Shown here piece by piece: positions 15,394 to 24,181 of a stretch of DNA of 33,740 bases. Position 1 is the first letter of the stretch. The number at the start of each line of letters is the position of its first letter. Position numbers and translations under genes: made by a program. Origin of the DNA: Lachnoclostridium sp. An118 (GTDB lineage Bacteria; Bacillota; Clostridia; Lachnospirales; Lachnospiraceae); the NCBI RefSeq assembly GCF_002160985.1, contig NZ_NFLQ01000027.1:1-33740 (forward strand), in the 5' to 3' direction. Under the pieces are notes generated by a model, which was given only the letters and a program-made list of their open reading frames with translations, searched no databases and was not told where the DNA came from.

Positions 15394-16141
15394 CTGTCAG
15401 CACCGCCTCCACAAGAAATCTGTGATGATCCTCTCCGGCTATACATGTACTCAGCGTCAGAATTTTATCCTGAGCAGTCACCTCTACATTGTCCGCAAAC
15501 TGGCTCCGCAGATCTGCGGAAGCAAACACAGAATCCAGGAATTCCTGCCGCTGGCTCTCCTCCGAAAAATTGAAGGACAGTGGGAGAAGTCTGTCATCAT
15601 AGACCACTGCCGCAAAAACTTTGTAGGTAAATACATGCTGTTCCGTATATATAGTGACATTCTGATGGGAATGGAGATATTCCTTATCCATATAATTCAA
15701 AAGATCATGAAACATGACCGGATTCGAATCACTCATCCGGTGTCCGTAGATCACCGTATTGTAATCCTCAAAGCTCTTCTGATTGTAAGTCTGGGTAAAG
15801 ATCGCCCCTTGCGCTGCCTCTGCTCCCTCCCATGTATGATCAAGATAGAATGTATTGTCCTGTCCGCTCTGCACAACAGGGTAATCTATATTTGTACCCT
15901 CTATGCGGATCCATGCGTAGACATCAGGATTGGTCTGCTGAAGGGAGGCAAAATCTATGGGAATCTCCACAGACTCCCCCGGCTCCTCCTGAGGCTCCTC
16001 TGTTTCCGCTTCTGTCAGCGCACGTTCATTGGCCTGTGCTCCTTCAGCCTCATCCATATAGAATCTCACAAGCCAGACAGCACAGCCGACGGCAATGACA
16101 ATAAACACTGCTGTCAGGATTGTACGGATGTATTTTTTCAT
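15383..16141 (-). CDS. srtB: Class B sortase
   Basis: A 252-residue cysteine transpeptidase with an N-terminal signal-anchor (about residues 8-28), an acidic linker and a sortase domain from about residue 60. Catalytic residues are in the expected places: His134 in VIYGHRM, Cys233 in LTLSTC and Arg241 in HRFLVEAV. The insertion between strands, with a helix (NPVMFHDLLNYMDKEYL region), and the overall layout fit class B rather than class A. Class B sortases join surface proteins to peptidoglycan. The start codon overlaps the stop of the CpsC-like gene (ATGA) and the end overlaps the LCP gene. The likely substrate is the SPKTS protein two genes downstream. Confidence 0.92.
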   Translation of the reverse strand: MKKYIRTILTAVFIVIAVGCAVWLVRFYMDEAEGAQANERALTEAETEEPQEEPGESVEIPIDFASLQQTNPDVYAWIRIEGTNIDYPVVQSGQDNTFYLDHTWEGAEAAQGAIFTQTYNQKSFEDYNTVIYGHRMSDSNPVMFHDLLNYMDKEYLHSHQNVTIYTEQHVFTYKVFAAVVYDDRLLPLSFNFSEESQRQEFLDSVFASADLRSQFADNVEVTAQDKILTLSTCIAGEDHHRFLVEAVLTDEK

Positions 16142-16845
16142 GACTTCCTGCGCCTCTTCTCAAGGGGCATAGCTGCCAGCGTGTTTATATCCAGATATTT
16201 ACGAACATCCTCCTCTGTCTGGATCGTATCGTTCATCATAAACTGTATAAAGATCACGAGGCAGGCAAGAAAAGCTCCCGCCAGACCACCCAGCGCTGTG
16301 TTTTTCAGCAGATTCGGGCTGGCCGGCGCTGACGGCTTCACTGCCTCCTCTGCAATATTCGGCTCGTCGGTGTTCATAATATCCGCGATCTGGCTGGCCA
16401 TGACCTGCGCATAGGCATTTGCTATATCCGCCGCACGCTGCGGATCCGGATCTGTAGCGGTCAGCTTTAAAAGATGCGTCCCTGATGGATTCGTTGTGGA
16501 AAGCCTTGACAAGAGTCCTTCATAGGATTCATCCAGTCCCACCTCATCAATCACAGCATTCACTACCGACCGGGTTCTCGCGATCTCGGCAAAATCTCCT
16601 GTCAGCTCTGTTCCGATCTGCAGATCTGCCACAGAAGTTATACTTGTAGTATTCGAAAGTATGTAAATGGTTGCGCTGGCCGAATACTGTGGTGTGATCA
16701 AAAATCTGGTATAGCCGCCCACGATTACAGCTCCCGCTACCAGGCATATGAGGATCAGCCAGACCTTTCTCAGAAGCACATGAAAAAGCTCCAGCAGATC
16801 TATCTCCATCTCTTCCTGTCTGCTACTCCGTGTTAATTCTTCCAT
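16138..16845 (-). CDS. Wzz/CpsC-type chain-length protein and kinase activator
   Basis: A 235-residue polysaccharide co-polymerase-like membrane protein. The N-terminal EIDLLELFHVLLRKVWLILI region leads into the first transmembrane helix (about residues 28-50). An extracellular loop follows with YSASATIYILS and a TDPDPQRAADIANAYA segment, then a second transmembrane helix (about 180-205), and a short cytoplasmic tail with EEDVRKYLDINTLAAMP that fits the kinase-activating region. In Firmicutes this protein activates the CpsD-type kinase, which is encoded further downstream here. It is the first gene of the operon. Confidence 0.88.
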   Translation of the reverse strand: MEELTRSSRQEEMEIDLLELFHVLLRKVWLILICLVAGAVIVGGYTRFLITPQYSASATIYILSNTTSITSVADLQIGTELTGDFAEIARTRSVVNAVIDEVGLDESYEGLLSRLSTTNPSGTHLLKLTATDPDPQRAADIANAYAQVMASQIADIMNTDEPNIAEEAVKPSAPASPNLLKNTALGGLAGAFLACLVIFIQFMMNDTIQTEEDVRKYLDINTLAAMPLEKRRRKS

Positions 16846-16858
16846 ATTTTTTCCATCC

Positions 16859-16912
16859 TTATTCAGTCCTGTTTTTCATTTCATCTCTTCTTGCCCTCTC
16901 CATTTTATCCAT
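16859..16912 (-). CDS. Possible 17-residue leader peptide of the surface locus
   Basis: A short open frame, MDKMERARRDEMKNRTE, ends three bases before the AAGGAT ribosome-binding site of the CpsC-like gene. It lacks its own ribosome-binding site, so it may be chance; a leader or uORF role is inference. Confidence 0.2.
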   Translation of the reverse strand: MDKMERARRDEMKNRTE

Positions 16913-16922
16913 ACGTGGAGAG
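16896..16922 (-). other. Stem-loop at the 5' end of the surface-locus mRNA
   Basis: CTCTCCA and TGGAGAG (16922-16916 and 16902-16896) form a 7-bp inverted repeat about six bases after the expected transcription start. Such hairpins can stabilise the 5' end or be regulatory; no known riboswitch is recognised. Confidence 0.4.
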
Positions 16923-16934
16923 TGTTTCTTATTC

Positions 16935-16963
16935 ATAATACATCCACGCCCTCACATTGTCAA
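16935..16963 (-). promoter_or_regulatory. Promoter of the cpsC-like/srtB/LCP operon
   Basis: On the minus strand a consensus TTGACA (16963-16958) and TATTAT (16940-16935) are separated by 17 bases. The next gene upstream on this strand is tuf, whose terminator precedes this promoter. Confidence 0.8.
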
Positions 16964-16989
16964 TTGTTAACCGACAGAACTTCTGTTTC

Positions 16990-17019
16990 AAAAAACCGCA
17001 GTCCCTTTGGGGACTGCGG
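16990..17019 (-). terminator. Terminator of tuf and the str operon
   Basis: CCGCAGTCCC (16996-17005) and GGGACTGCGG (17010-17019) form a perfect 10-bp stem with a four-base loop, followed on the minus strand by a T run (16995-16990). Confidence 0.9.
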
Positions 17020-17050
17020 CTGCATTCGCATAAAAGCTATTATTCAAAGA

Positions 17051-18244
17051 TTACTCGATGATCGTAGCAACACGGCCTGATCCTACTGTACGTCCGCCTT
17101 CACGGATAGCGAAACGAAGACCCTGCTCCATAGCTACCGGGTGGATCAGCTCGATCGTCATCTCTACGTTGTCACCAGGCATGCACATCTCTGTTCCCTC
17201 GGGAAGCTCGCAAACACCTGTAACGTCTGTTGTTCTGAAGTAGAACTGAGGACGATAGTTGTTGAAGAACGGAGTATGACGTCCACCCTCGTCCTTTGTC
17301 AGAACGTATACCTGAGCTGTAAATTTGTGATGGCATGTAACTGAACCGGGTTTGCAAAGAACCTGACCTCTCTCGATCTCTGTTCTCTGAACACCACGGA
17401 GAAGAGCACCGATGTTGTCACCAGCCTGAGCCTCGTCAAGCAGCTTACGGAACATCTCAACACCAGTTACAACTGTCTTCTTTGTATCCTCGTGGATACC
17501 AACGATTTCAACCTCGTCAGATACGTGAAGTGTACCACGCTCTACTCTACCAGTAGCAACTGTTCCACGACCTGTGATGGAGAATACGTCCTCTACAGGC
17601 ATAAGGAACGGCTTATCTGTGTCACGCTGCGGATCCGGGATGTAGGAATCTACTGCATCCATCAGCTCCATAACCTTGTCGCCCCACTCTCCGTCCGGAT
17701 CTTCCAGAGCCTTCAGAGCAGAACCCTGGATGATCGGTGTGTCATCTCCCGGGAACTCGTACTCGTCAAGCAGCTCACGGATCTCCATCTCAACCAGCTC
17801 AAGGAGCTCCTCATCGTCAACCATGTCACATTTGTTCATGAATACAACGATGTAAGGAACGCCTACCTGACGGGACAGAAGGATGTGCTCTCTTGTCTGA
17901 GCCATAACACCATCTGTAGCAGCAACTACGAGGATAGCGCCGTCCATCTGAGCTGCACCAGTGATCATGTTCTTAACGTAGTCAGCATGTCCCGGGCAGT
18001 CAACGTGTGCGTAGTGACGCTTCTCTGTCTCATACTCAACGTGAGCTGTGGAGATCGTGATTCCACGCTCTCTCTCTTCGGGTGCCTTGTCGATGTTGTC
18101 GAAGGCAACCTCTGCGTTACCAGCTACTCTTTTGGAAAGAACCTTTGTGATAGCTGCTGTAAGTGTTGTTTTACCATGGTCAACGTGGCCGATGGTACCA
18201 ATATTACAATGTGGTTTTGTTCTTTCAAATTTAGCTTTTGCCAT
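17051..18244 (-). CDS. tuf: Elongation factor Tu
   Basis: A 397-residue translation GTPase that delivers aminoacyl-tRNA to the ribosome. G1 is GHVDHGKT, switch-region [14 protein letters not shown]3 DCPGHADY, and G4 NKCD; the domain 2 and 3 sequences run to the usual GRVATIIE end. Full length and apparently intact. AAGGAGG precedes the ATG, and a separate promoter lies in the gap after fusA. Codon choice is biased toward a small set, as expected for a highly expressed gene. Confidence 0.99.
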   Translation of the reverse strand: MAKAKFERTKPHCNIGTIGHVDHGKTTLTAAITKVLSKRVAGNAEVAFDNIDKAPEERERGITISTAHVEYETEKRHYAHVDCPGHADYVKNMITGAAQMDGAILVVAATDGVMAQTREHILLSRQVGVPYIVVFMNKCDMVDDEELLELVEMEIRELLDEYEFPGDDTPIIQGSALKALEDPDGEWGDKVMELMDAVDSYIPDPQRDTDKPFLMPVEDVFSITGRGTVATGRVERGTLHVSDEVEIVGIHEDTKKTVVTGVEMFRKLLDEAQAGDNIGALLRGVQRTEIERGQVLCKPGSVTCHHKFTAQVYVLTKDEGGRHTPFFNNYRPQFYFRTTDVTGVCELPEGTEMCMPGDNVEMTIELIHPVAMEQGLRFAIREGGRTVGSGRVATIIE

Positions 18245-18268
18245 TTTGAATATCCTCCTTATTCAAGC

Positions 18269-18280
18269 GCCCTTCTGGGC
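18269..18280 (-). other. Small hairpin in the tuf leader
   Basis: GCCC-TTCT-GGGC on the plus strand gives a 4-bp GC hairpin in the tuf mRNA leader, about ten bases upstream of the AAGGAGG ribosome-binding site. Confidence 0.3.
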
Positions 18281-18318
18281 ATTTTTCATAATTTTATCAG
18301 TTTACTCGGCTATTTCTG

Positions 18319-18347
18319 ATTATATTTCATATCCCCTTGTTTTTCAA
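18319..18347 (-). promoter_or_regulatory. Separate promoter for tuf
   Basis: On the minus strand TTGAAA (18347-18342) and TATAAT (18324-18319) are separated by 17 bases in the 141-base gap between fusA and tuf. tuf can therefore be transcribed more than the genes upstream in the operon. Confidence 0.75.
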
Positions 18348-18385
18348 GCCTTTTTCACACTTTTTTAGCTCAAAACAGGCGGAAA

Positions 18386-20503
18386 TTAATCATTCTTTCC
18401 GGATAACACTTTTTCCTGCACTGATTTCGGAACAGGTTTGTAGCTCTCAAAGAACATGGAGTAGTTTCCACGGCCCTGTGTTCTGGAACGAAGGTCCGTA
18501 GAGTATCCGAACATCTCGGAAAGCGGCACGTGCGCGCGCACGATCTTTCCTCCGCCCAGGTCATCCATACCCTCGATCTGGCCACGGCGTGAGTTCAGGT
18601 CACCGATGATGTCTCCCATGTACTCCTCGGGCATGGTCACTTCCACCTTCATGATAGGCTCAAGAAGTACCGGAGCGGCCTTCTTCATAGCATCCTTGAA
18701 TGCGAGAGAGCCTGCAATGTGGAATGCCATCTCACTGGAGTCTACCTCGTGGTAGGATCCGTCGTACACGGTAGCATGGATGCCGACAACCGGGAATCCG
18801 CCAAGGATACCGGACTTCATGGCCTCCTCGATACCCTCGCCTACAGCCGGGATGTATTCCTTCGGGATCGCTCCGCCGACTACAGTGGACTCGAACTTGT
18901 ATGTCTCCTCACCGTTGACATCCATGGGCTCGAATTTCACTTTACAGTGTCCGTACTGTCCACGTCCACCAGACTGCTTTGCGTACTTGCTGTCCACGTC
19001 AACAGCCTTTGTAAACGCCTCCTTGTAAGCAACCTGAGGTGCGCCTACATTGGCCTCAACCTTGAACTCGCGGAGCAGACGGTCTACGATGATCTCCAGA
19101 TGGAGCTCTCCCATACCGGCGATGATCGTCTGTCCTGTCTCGGAATCTGTATGAGCGCGGAATGTGGGGTCCTCCTCCGCAAGCTTTGCGAGAGACTCGC
19201 CGAGCTTGCCCTGGGAAGCCTTTGTCTTGGGCTCGATAGCCAGCTCGATAACCGGCTCCGGGAACTCCATGGACTCAAGGATGACCGGGTGCTGCTCGTC
19301 ACAGATCGTGTCTCCTGTTGTGGAGAACTTAAATCCGATAGCAGCCGCGATATCTCCGGAGTAAACCTTATCCAGCTCCTGTCTCTTGTTGGCGTGCATC
19401 TGAAGGATACGTCCCACACGCTCCTTCTTATCCTTTGTAGCATTCAGCACATAGGAACCGGAGTTTACAGTTCCCGAGTAAACTCTGAAGTAAGCGAGCT
19501 TACCTACGAACGGGTCTGTCATGATCTTGAATACGAGAGCGGAGAACGGCTCTTCATCAGAGGAATGTCTCTCCACTTCGTTTCCGTCCTCATCCACGCC
19601 CTTGATGGCGGGGATGTCTGTCGGTGCAGGCATATACTCAAGGATCGCATCCAGGAGCTTCTGAACACCCTTGTTCCTGTAAGCAGAACCGCAGCATACC
19701 GGAACTGCTGTACACTCGCATGTTGCCTTCCGCAGGACAGCCTTCAGGGCATCGATGGACGGCTCATCGCCCTCCAGATACTCCATCATCAGGTCGTCGT
19801 CCAGCTCACAGATCTTTTCAACAAGCTCTGTGTGATAGAGCTCTGCGTCGTCCTTCATATCGTCCGGGATATCTGTGACAGAAATGTCATCGCCCTTCTC
19901 ATCGTTGTAGATGTAGGCCTTCATTTCCATCAGGTCGATGATCCCCTTGAATTCATCTTCCTTGCCGATAGGCAGCTGGAGACAGATGGCGTTTTTGCCA
20001 AGTCTTGTCTTGATCTGCTCTACGGCATTGTAGAAGTCAGCACCTAAAATGTCCATCTTGTTGATGAACGCCATACGAGGCACGTTGTATGTGTCAGCCT
20101 GACGCCATACGTTCTCTGACTGAGGCTCTACACCACCCTTTGCACAGAACACGCCCACGGCACCGTCAAGTACACGGAGTGAACGCTCAACCTCTACCGT
20201 GAAGTCTACGTGACCCGGAGTATCAATGATGTTGATACGATGCTCCAAAGCGCCCTTTTTCGGCTTTGTGAACTCTTCCAGAGTCCAGTGGCATGTGGTA
20301 GCGGCTGAAGTGATCGTGATACCCCTCTCCTGCTCCTGCTCCATCCAGTCCATGGTCGCAGTACCCTCGTGAGTATCACCAATTTTGTAGTTAACACCAG
20401 TATAATACAGGATACGCTCTGTCAGTGTCGTTTTACCGGCATCGATATGAGCCATGATACCAATATTCCTGGTTCTCTCCAATGGATATTCTCTTCCAGC
20501 CAA
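18386..20503 (-). CDS. fusA: Elongation factor G
   Basis: A 705-residue translocation GTPase. G1 is [12 protein letters not shown], the switch contains [12 protein letters not shown]3 is DTPGHVDF and G4 NKMD; the later domains are complete through the Arg/Gly-containing end ([13 protein letters not shown] and [13 protein letters not shown]). The start codon is TTG at 20503 (M-A-G-R-E-Y), with AGGAGGAG six bases upstream, 15 bases after the rpsG stop. It lies in the standard str-operon position. Confidence 0.98.
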   Translation of the reverse strand: MAGREYPLERTRNIGIMAHIDAGKTTLTERILYYTGVNYKIGDTHEGTATMDWMEQEQERGITITSAATTCHWTLEEFTKPKKGALEHRINIIDTPGHVDFTVEVERSLRVLDGAVGVFCAKGGVEPQSENVWRQADTYNVPRMAFINKMDILGADFYNAVEQIKTRLGKNAICLQLPIGKEDEFKGIIDLMEMKAYIYNDEKGDDISVTDIPDDMKDDAELYHTELVEKICELDDDLMMEYLEGDEPSIDALKAVLRKATCECTAVPVCCGSAYRNKGVQKLLDAILEYMPAPTDIPAIKGVDEDGNEVERHSSDEEPFSALVFKIMTDPFVGKLAYFRVYSGTVNSGSYVLNATKDKKERVGRILQMHANKRQELDKVYSGDIAAAIGFKFSTTGDTICDEQHPVILESMEFPEPVIELAIEPKTKASQGKLGESLAKLAEEDPTFRAHTDSETGQTIIAGMGELHLEIIVDRLLREFKVEANVGAPQVAYKEAFTKAVDVDSKYAKQSGGRGQYGHCKVKFEPMDVNGEETYKFESTVVGGAIPKEYIPAVGEGIEEAMKSGILGGFPVVGIHATVYDGSYHEVDSSEMAFHIAGSLAFKDAMKKAAPVLLEPIMKVEVTMPEEYMGDIIGDLNSRRGQIEGMDDLGGGKIVRAHVPLSEMFGYSTDLRSRTQGRGNYSMFFESYKPVPKSVQEKVLSGKND

Positions 20504-20518
20504 GGTCTTCTCCTCCTA

Positions 20519-20989
20519 TTAGAATCGATAGTGAGCAAACGCCTTGTTTGCCTCCGCCATCTTGTGCATGTCTTCTTTTCTCTTCACTGCTGCACCTGTG
20601 TTGTTTGCAGCGTCCATGATCTCGTTCGCCAGTCTCTCCTCCATAGTCTTCTCGCCTCTTGCGCGGGAGAAGTTGGTCAGCCAGCGAAGCGCCAGAGTCT
20701 GTCTTCTGTCAGCTCTTACCTCGATCGGCACCTGGTAGTTGGCTCCACCGATACGTCTTGCCTTTACCTCAAGCACGGGCATGATGTTGTTCATGGCCTC
20801 TTCGAATACCTCGATAGCCGGTCTGTCAGTCTTTGCTGTGACTCTGTCAAATGCTCCGTATACAATCTTCTGCGCGATACCCTTCTTACCGTCTAACATG
20901 ATGTTATTGATAAGCTTTGTAACCACCTTGCTGTTGTATAACGGATCTGCTAATACGTCTCTTTTCTGCGTATGTCCTTTACGTGGCAC
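20519..20989 (-). CDS. rpsG: 30S ribosomal protein S7
   Basis: With a GTG start at 20989 the protein has 156 residues, the normal S7 length, starting [17 protein letters not shown] eight bases upstream decides this start; an open frame 40 codons longer has no support. S7 nucleates assembly of the 30S head and, in Escherichia coli, represses the str mRNA by binding near its own start. The long spacer before this gene is therefore worth noting. Confidence 0.98.
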   Translation of the reverse strand: MPRKGHTQKRDVLADPLYNSKVVTKLINNIMLDGKKGIAQKIVYGAFDRVTAKTDRPAIEVFEEAMNNIMPVLEVKARRIGGANYQVPIEVRADRRQTLALRWLTNFSRARGEKTMEERLANEIMDAANNTGAAVKRKEDMHKMAEANKAFAHYRF

Positions 20990-21280
20990 GGTTCTTCCCT
21001 CCTTAAACATTTTGATTAATTCATCGGTACTCACATGTGTCTTTCTAATGATACAGTGTAGTGCACAGGCCATACACGAAAGAAGAGAGTCTCTTCTATC
21101 TGTAAACACCTGTAACTTACTTCATCATAGTTCTGTTTGTGACTACAAATCGTCGGTCCTTCGGGCTTAAGGAAACTCTTCCGAACAGGTCAAGGAAGTT
21201 CTCCTCCGCTTTACTCCGAAGAACGGCCTTCGCACTAAATTCGTGCTGCGCTTTTGCTTGCACTCATCAAGAGCTCAGGT
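20990..21280 (-). other. Long structured spacer between rpsL and rpsG
   Basis: These 291 bases carry no convincing gene. Short inverted repeats are present, for example AGAAGAG/CTCTTCT with a three-base loop (21081-21097), GCAC-N7-GTGC near the rpsL end, and a wobble-paired stem around GTTCTTCGG / GGAGGAGAAC. No known RNA family is recognised; it may be an S7-binding control region or a dispersed intergenic element. Confidence 0.4.
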
Positions 21281-21703
21281 CTACTTTTTAGCGTCTTTCG
21301 GTCTCTTGGCACCGTACTTGGAACGAGCCTGTCTTCTCTTGGCAACGCCTGCTGTATCCAGTGTTCCTCTTACGATGTGATACCTTGTACCAGGAAGGTC
21401 CTTAACACGGCCTCCGCGGATCAGGACAACGCTGTGCTCCTGCAGGTTGTGTCCCTCGCCCGGAATGTAGCTTGTCACCTCGATCCCGTTGGAAAGACGG
21501 ACCCTGGCGATCTTACGAAGAGCTGAGTTAGGCTTCTTCGGAGTAGCTGTCTTAACAGCTGTGCAGACACCTCTCTTCTGCGGTGCAGATGTGTCTGTTG
21601 TCCTCTTTCTCAGGGAGTTGTACCCTTTCTGAAGTGCCGGAGCTGTAGATTTCTTTACAGAAGTCTGACGTCCCTTTCTTACTAACTGGTTAAATGTTGG
21701 CAT
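21281..21703 (-). CDS. rpsL: 30S ribosomal protein S12
   Basis: A 140-residue protein that forms part of the decoding site. Conserved [11 protein letters not shown] and [13 protein letters not shown] segments are intact; Lys residues at the positions linked to streptomycin resistance in other bacteria are wild-type-like. AGGAGGTG precedes the ATG. It is the first gene of the str operon and follows a strong promoter and structured leader. Confidence 0.99.
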   Translation of the reverse strand: MPTFNQLVRKGRQTSVKKSTAPALQKGYNSLRKRTTDTSAPQKRGVCTAVKTATPKKPNSALRKIARVRLSNGIEVTSYIPGEGHNLQEHSVVLIRGGRVKDLPGTRYHIVRGTLDTAGVAKRRQARSKYGAKRPKDAKK

Positions 21704-21740
21704 TTCTTTTCACCTCCTACGATAAAAATAAGTTACGGGT

Positions 21741-21794
21741 TTAAACTTATACAAGTTTAAGGCGTGCGAAATACTGCGTATCCCTATGCACGCC
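21741..21794 (-). promoter_or_regulatory. Two-hairpin leader of the str operon
   Basis: Just after the predicted transcription start, GGCGTGC/GCACGCC (21761-21767 and 21788-21794) forms a 7-bp stem. It is followed by TTAAACTT-N4-AAGTTTAA (21741-21760), an 8-bp stem. Both lie between the promoter and the rpsL ribosome-binding site. No characterised riboswitch or ribosomal leader is recognised. Confidence 0.5.
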
Positions 21795-21799
21795 AGACT

Positions 21800-21828
21800 A
21801 TTTTATTATGGATATTCCCAAAAGTCAA
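21800..21828 (-). promoter_or_regulatory. Promoter of the str operon
   Basis: On the minus strand TTGACT (21828-21823) and TAAAAT (21805-21800) are separated by 17 bases, immediately after the terminator of the lectin-like gene. Confidence 0.8.
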
Positions 21829-21860
21829 GGGCCTGCGGGATTTTTTTGTCCCGCAGGCCC
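21829..21860 (-). terminator. Terminator of the zinc-ribbon/lectin operon
   Basis: GGGCCTGCGGGA (21829-21840) and TCCCGCAGGCCC (21849-21860) form a perfect 12-bp stem with an eight-base loop. It directly precedes the str promoter and ends the lectin-like gene. Confidence 0.8.
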
Positions 21861-21888
21861 CTGTTTTTCGCCTGTTTTTACATATTTT

Positions 21889-22551
21889 TTACGAATCCCA
21901 CTCACATACGAAGCCGACCGTGCTCTCCCCGTAGTAGGAGCTCAGGTCATCCGGAACGTCCGACCATACCCACTGGCCGTCCACCAGGAACATGACCAGA
22001 CAGTTCTCATTCCCCCCGTCGTTGTTGGGCTCTCCCGACATCCAGGCCGTGTAGGAGAAATCCTCCCCGTTGGTCCACTGGAAATTGCCGTCCGATCCGC
22101 GCTGTCCCCCCAGGAAGAGGACCTTCCTCCCGGACTGGGCTGCCAGCTGCACGATCTTGTCGTACTCTGCCTGACTTCCCACAGTGGCAAGATATCCGCC
22201 CTGGGCCTTGCAGTAGGCATCCGCCTGAGCCCAGCTCATCCGCTGGGCGACCACCTCATAGCGGTGCTCCGCAGAAGCGCTCTCGTCCCCCGCCTCCGCC
22301 GTGTCACCGGCGTCCTCGGAGGTGCTCCCATCCGCTGTCACCAGGATCGTGCTCTTCACATCGATCTCCTCATCTGAAGGCTGCACCTGCTCCAGCTCCG
22401 CCTCTTTGCCATCGCTCTTTCCACCCCCGGCGCCGCCGCTGGCGGAGGAGGTGATGAACACGCCCACGACCGCCGCAAGGGCTGCCACGATCAGTACCGC
22501 AAGCACGATAGCCGCAATCTTCCATCCGCTCTTTGTCTGCTTTTCTTCCAT
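21889..22551 (-). CDS. Membrane-anchored C-type-lectin-like protein
   Basis: With an ATG at 22551 the protein has 220 residues: a short cytoplasmic start, one transmembrane helix (about residues 10-32, WKIAAIVLAVLIVAALAAVV), a Gly/Ser/acidic linker, and a C-terminal C-type lectin fold (about 100-220). The fold is recognised by W-A-Q-A-D-A-Y-C, G-G-Y-L-A-T, QWTNGEDF, EPNN, W-V-W-S-D and the final G-F-V-C-E-W. The EPNN motif resembles the Ca2+/mannose-type EPN site, but binding is not shown. The start follows AAGGAGG; the frame is open 17 codons further upstream, with no ribosome-binding site. It is 17 bases after the zinc-ribbon gene, so they are co-transcribed. Confidence 0.82.
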   Translation of the reverse strand: MEEKQTKSGWKIAAIVLAVLIVAALAAVVGVFITSSASGGAGGGKSDGKEAELEQVQPSDEEIDVKSTILVTADGSTSEDAGDTAEAGDESASAEHRYEVVAQRMSWAQADAYCKAQGGYLATVGSQAEYDKIVQLAAQSGRKVLFLGGQRGSDGNFQWTNGEDFSYTAWMSGEPNNDGGNENCLVMFLVDGQWVWSDVPDDLSSYYGESTVGFVCEWDS

Positions 22552-22568
22552 ATTATAATTCCGCCTCC

Positions 22569-24122
22569 TTAATACCAGATGCTGCCGGGAGTAAATGACC
22601 ACAGCTTATATGTATCTCCGTCATAGACAAACTGTGCGCTTGCGTAGGAGGATCCGTCCTTTGTCCGGCTCTCCGGCGCGTCATCAAACATTCCCTGATA
22701 GGTGTAGCTGACATCATAGTCATAGCTCAGTTCAGCCTGAAGGCTTCCATTATATGTTCCCACTTCAGACACATCGCACTCGAATCCGCTCAGCTGCAGC
22801 TGCTGCGCCGAGGAGTACCTGTCAGCCTCCAGGCTGTTCCTCAGATTCTCGTAATAATCCTCATTGCTGTCAGGAGCGCCCTCCGCAAACAGTTCCTTCA
22901 CCTCGTCAAAGGAGCTGCCGGCCAGAGCAGCCTGGCAGTAGGTCTCCATAGCCTCCTGAAGCTTTGTCTCCACAGCCTGCGTTCCCTCTTCCGAGAGCGC
23001 CAGACCGGATACCGCGTACTCTGCCTGAGCCGTTGTATCAAACTGGGCCTCGTACGTCTCACACCAGGGTATCTCTGCCTGTATACTGTGAACTCCGTTG
23101 AAAATGGAGATCTGATAGCAAGCCTGGCCCTCCTCCTCTGAGACCAGATAATCCTCCGTCAGCTGGACGCCGTCCACCGCTGTCTGCGCTCCCTTTGGCA
23201 CATAGATACTGTAATCCTGGGCGATCAGGCCATCCGCCGAAACTTTCCATGTATCGAAAAACAGCATGGACTTCCGGCTCTGCTTGACCACAGTGACCGT
23301 TGTGCTGGACTGCCCCTGCCCGTTTATAGAGTAGTTCACCTCAAAGGTCTGGGTAATCCCGTCTCCCACATTGCCGACCGGCTCCCGCACCTGAAAGTTG
23401 GTGATCTCCGGCTGCTCGCTTGCATCCATGATCTTCTCGTACTGGTCTTCCTGGATGAAGTCTCCGTCCGGAAGCTCCAGCATGCCGTAGACCTCCTCCC
23501 AGTCCTGATCCGCGTAGGCCTCAAAGTACTTCTCTGCCACAGAGATGGCGCTGCTGCGGCTGTTCCCGATGGCGAAGAAGGCCACGACCAGCAGCACAAG
23601 GCACACCGCCTCCAGTATGACTGCAATCTGCAGCCTGGACATTTTCTTTCGGGGCGCCCCTCCGGCAGCCATGTTCTGGGTAAAATCCTGGTCAAATCCC
23701 TGGTTCATGTTCGGATCATAATTCTGGTCCACACCCAGATCGAAGCCCTGGTCCATGCCCGGATCGAAGCCCTGGTCCATGCCCGGATCGAAGCCCTGGT
23801 CCGAGGAGCCCTGCTGCCATTGCTCTGGCTCCGGCTGTGCCTCCGGCTCTACCGGCTGGTCAAAGGCTGACACCTGTTCTTCCGGCCGCTCTGCGCTTTC
23901 CACCTGTTCTTCTTCCGGTTCCGCTGCCTGCTCCGGCTCGGCAGTCGGTTCTTCATCACTCTCCATATTTGGCGCGTTTTCCGGCTCAGCCGCAGGCTCC
24001 ACTTTTGTCTCTCCGGTTTCCTCCGGCACGTACTGTGCCTCACCCTCCAGCTTTGTCCCGCAGTTCTCGCAGAATTTTGAGTCGTCTGTGTTGGCAGTTC
24101 CGCAATTTGGACAAATCAGCAT
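22569..24122 (-). CDS. Zinc-ribbon membrane protein with acidic repeats and extracellular NTF2-like region
   Basis: A 517-residue protein. Residues 1-24 form a zinc ribbon (C-P-N-C ... C-E-N-C). A long Glu/Pro-rich segment follows, then tandem 8-residue DQGFDPGM-type units (about 105-150), one transmembrane helix (about 165-190), and an extracellular part beginning with a helical AEKYFEAYADQDWEEVYGM segment typical of NTF2-like or related domains, then beta-rich regions. Zinc-ribbon plus single-span proteins are common in Firmicutes; function here is unknown. ATG at 24122 was chosen over one eight codons upstream because GGAGG lies just before it. Confidence 0.8.
   Translation of the reverse strand: MLICPNCGTANTDDSKFCENCGTKLEGEAQYVPEETGETKVEPAAEPENAPNMESDEEPTAEPEQAAEPEEEQVESAERPEEQVSAFDQPVEPEAQPEPEQWQQGSSDQGFDPGMDQGFDPGMDQGFDLGVDQNYDPNMNQGFDQDFTQNMAAGGAPRKKMSRLQIAVILEAVCLVLLVVAFFAIGNSRSSAISVAEKYFEAYADQDWEEVYGMLELPDGDFIQEDQYEKIMDASEQPEITNFQVREPVGNVGDGITQTFEVNYSINGQGQSSTTVTVVKQSRKSMLFFDTWKVSADGLIAQDYSIYVPKGAQTAVDGVQLTEDYLVSEEEGQACYQISIFNGVHSIQAEIPWCETYEAQFDTTAQAEYAVSGLALSEEGTQAVETKLQEAMETYCQAALAGSSFDEVKELFAEGAPDSNEDYYENLRNSLEADRYSSAQQLQLSGFECDVSEVGTYNGSLQAELSYDYDVSYTYQGMFDDAPESRTKDGSSYASAQFVYDGDTYKLWSFTPGSIWY
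23738..23802. repeat. 24-base tandem repeat inside the zinc-ribbon gene
   Basis: GATCGAAGCCCTGGTCC recurs at 23738, 23762 and 23786 with an exact 24-base period, and degenerate copies extend toward 23690. It encodes the DQGFDPGM-like units, so copy-number variation would stay in frame. Confidence 0.85.
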
Positions 24123-24181
24123 TTCTCTCTCCTCCTTTTCCAGCATTTCAGTCAGAAAATGACTGTTTCTGTCTGATTTAA

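Noticed and set aside
20990-21109. Longer S7 frame (40 extra codons)
   Set aside because: Sequence before the GTG is not ribosomal protein; AAGGAGG fixes the start at 20989 and gives the family length.
22552-22602. Longer start of the lectin-like gene
   Set aside because: No ribosome-binding site, and it would overlap the upstream gene's stop; ATG at 22551 follows AAGGAGG.
23690-23802. CRISPR-like array
   Set aside because: The repeats are directly tandem with no spacers, and they encode in-frame peptide units.
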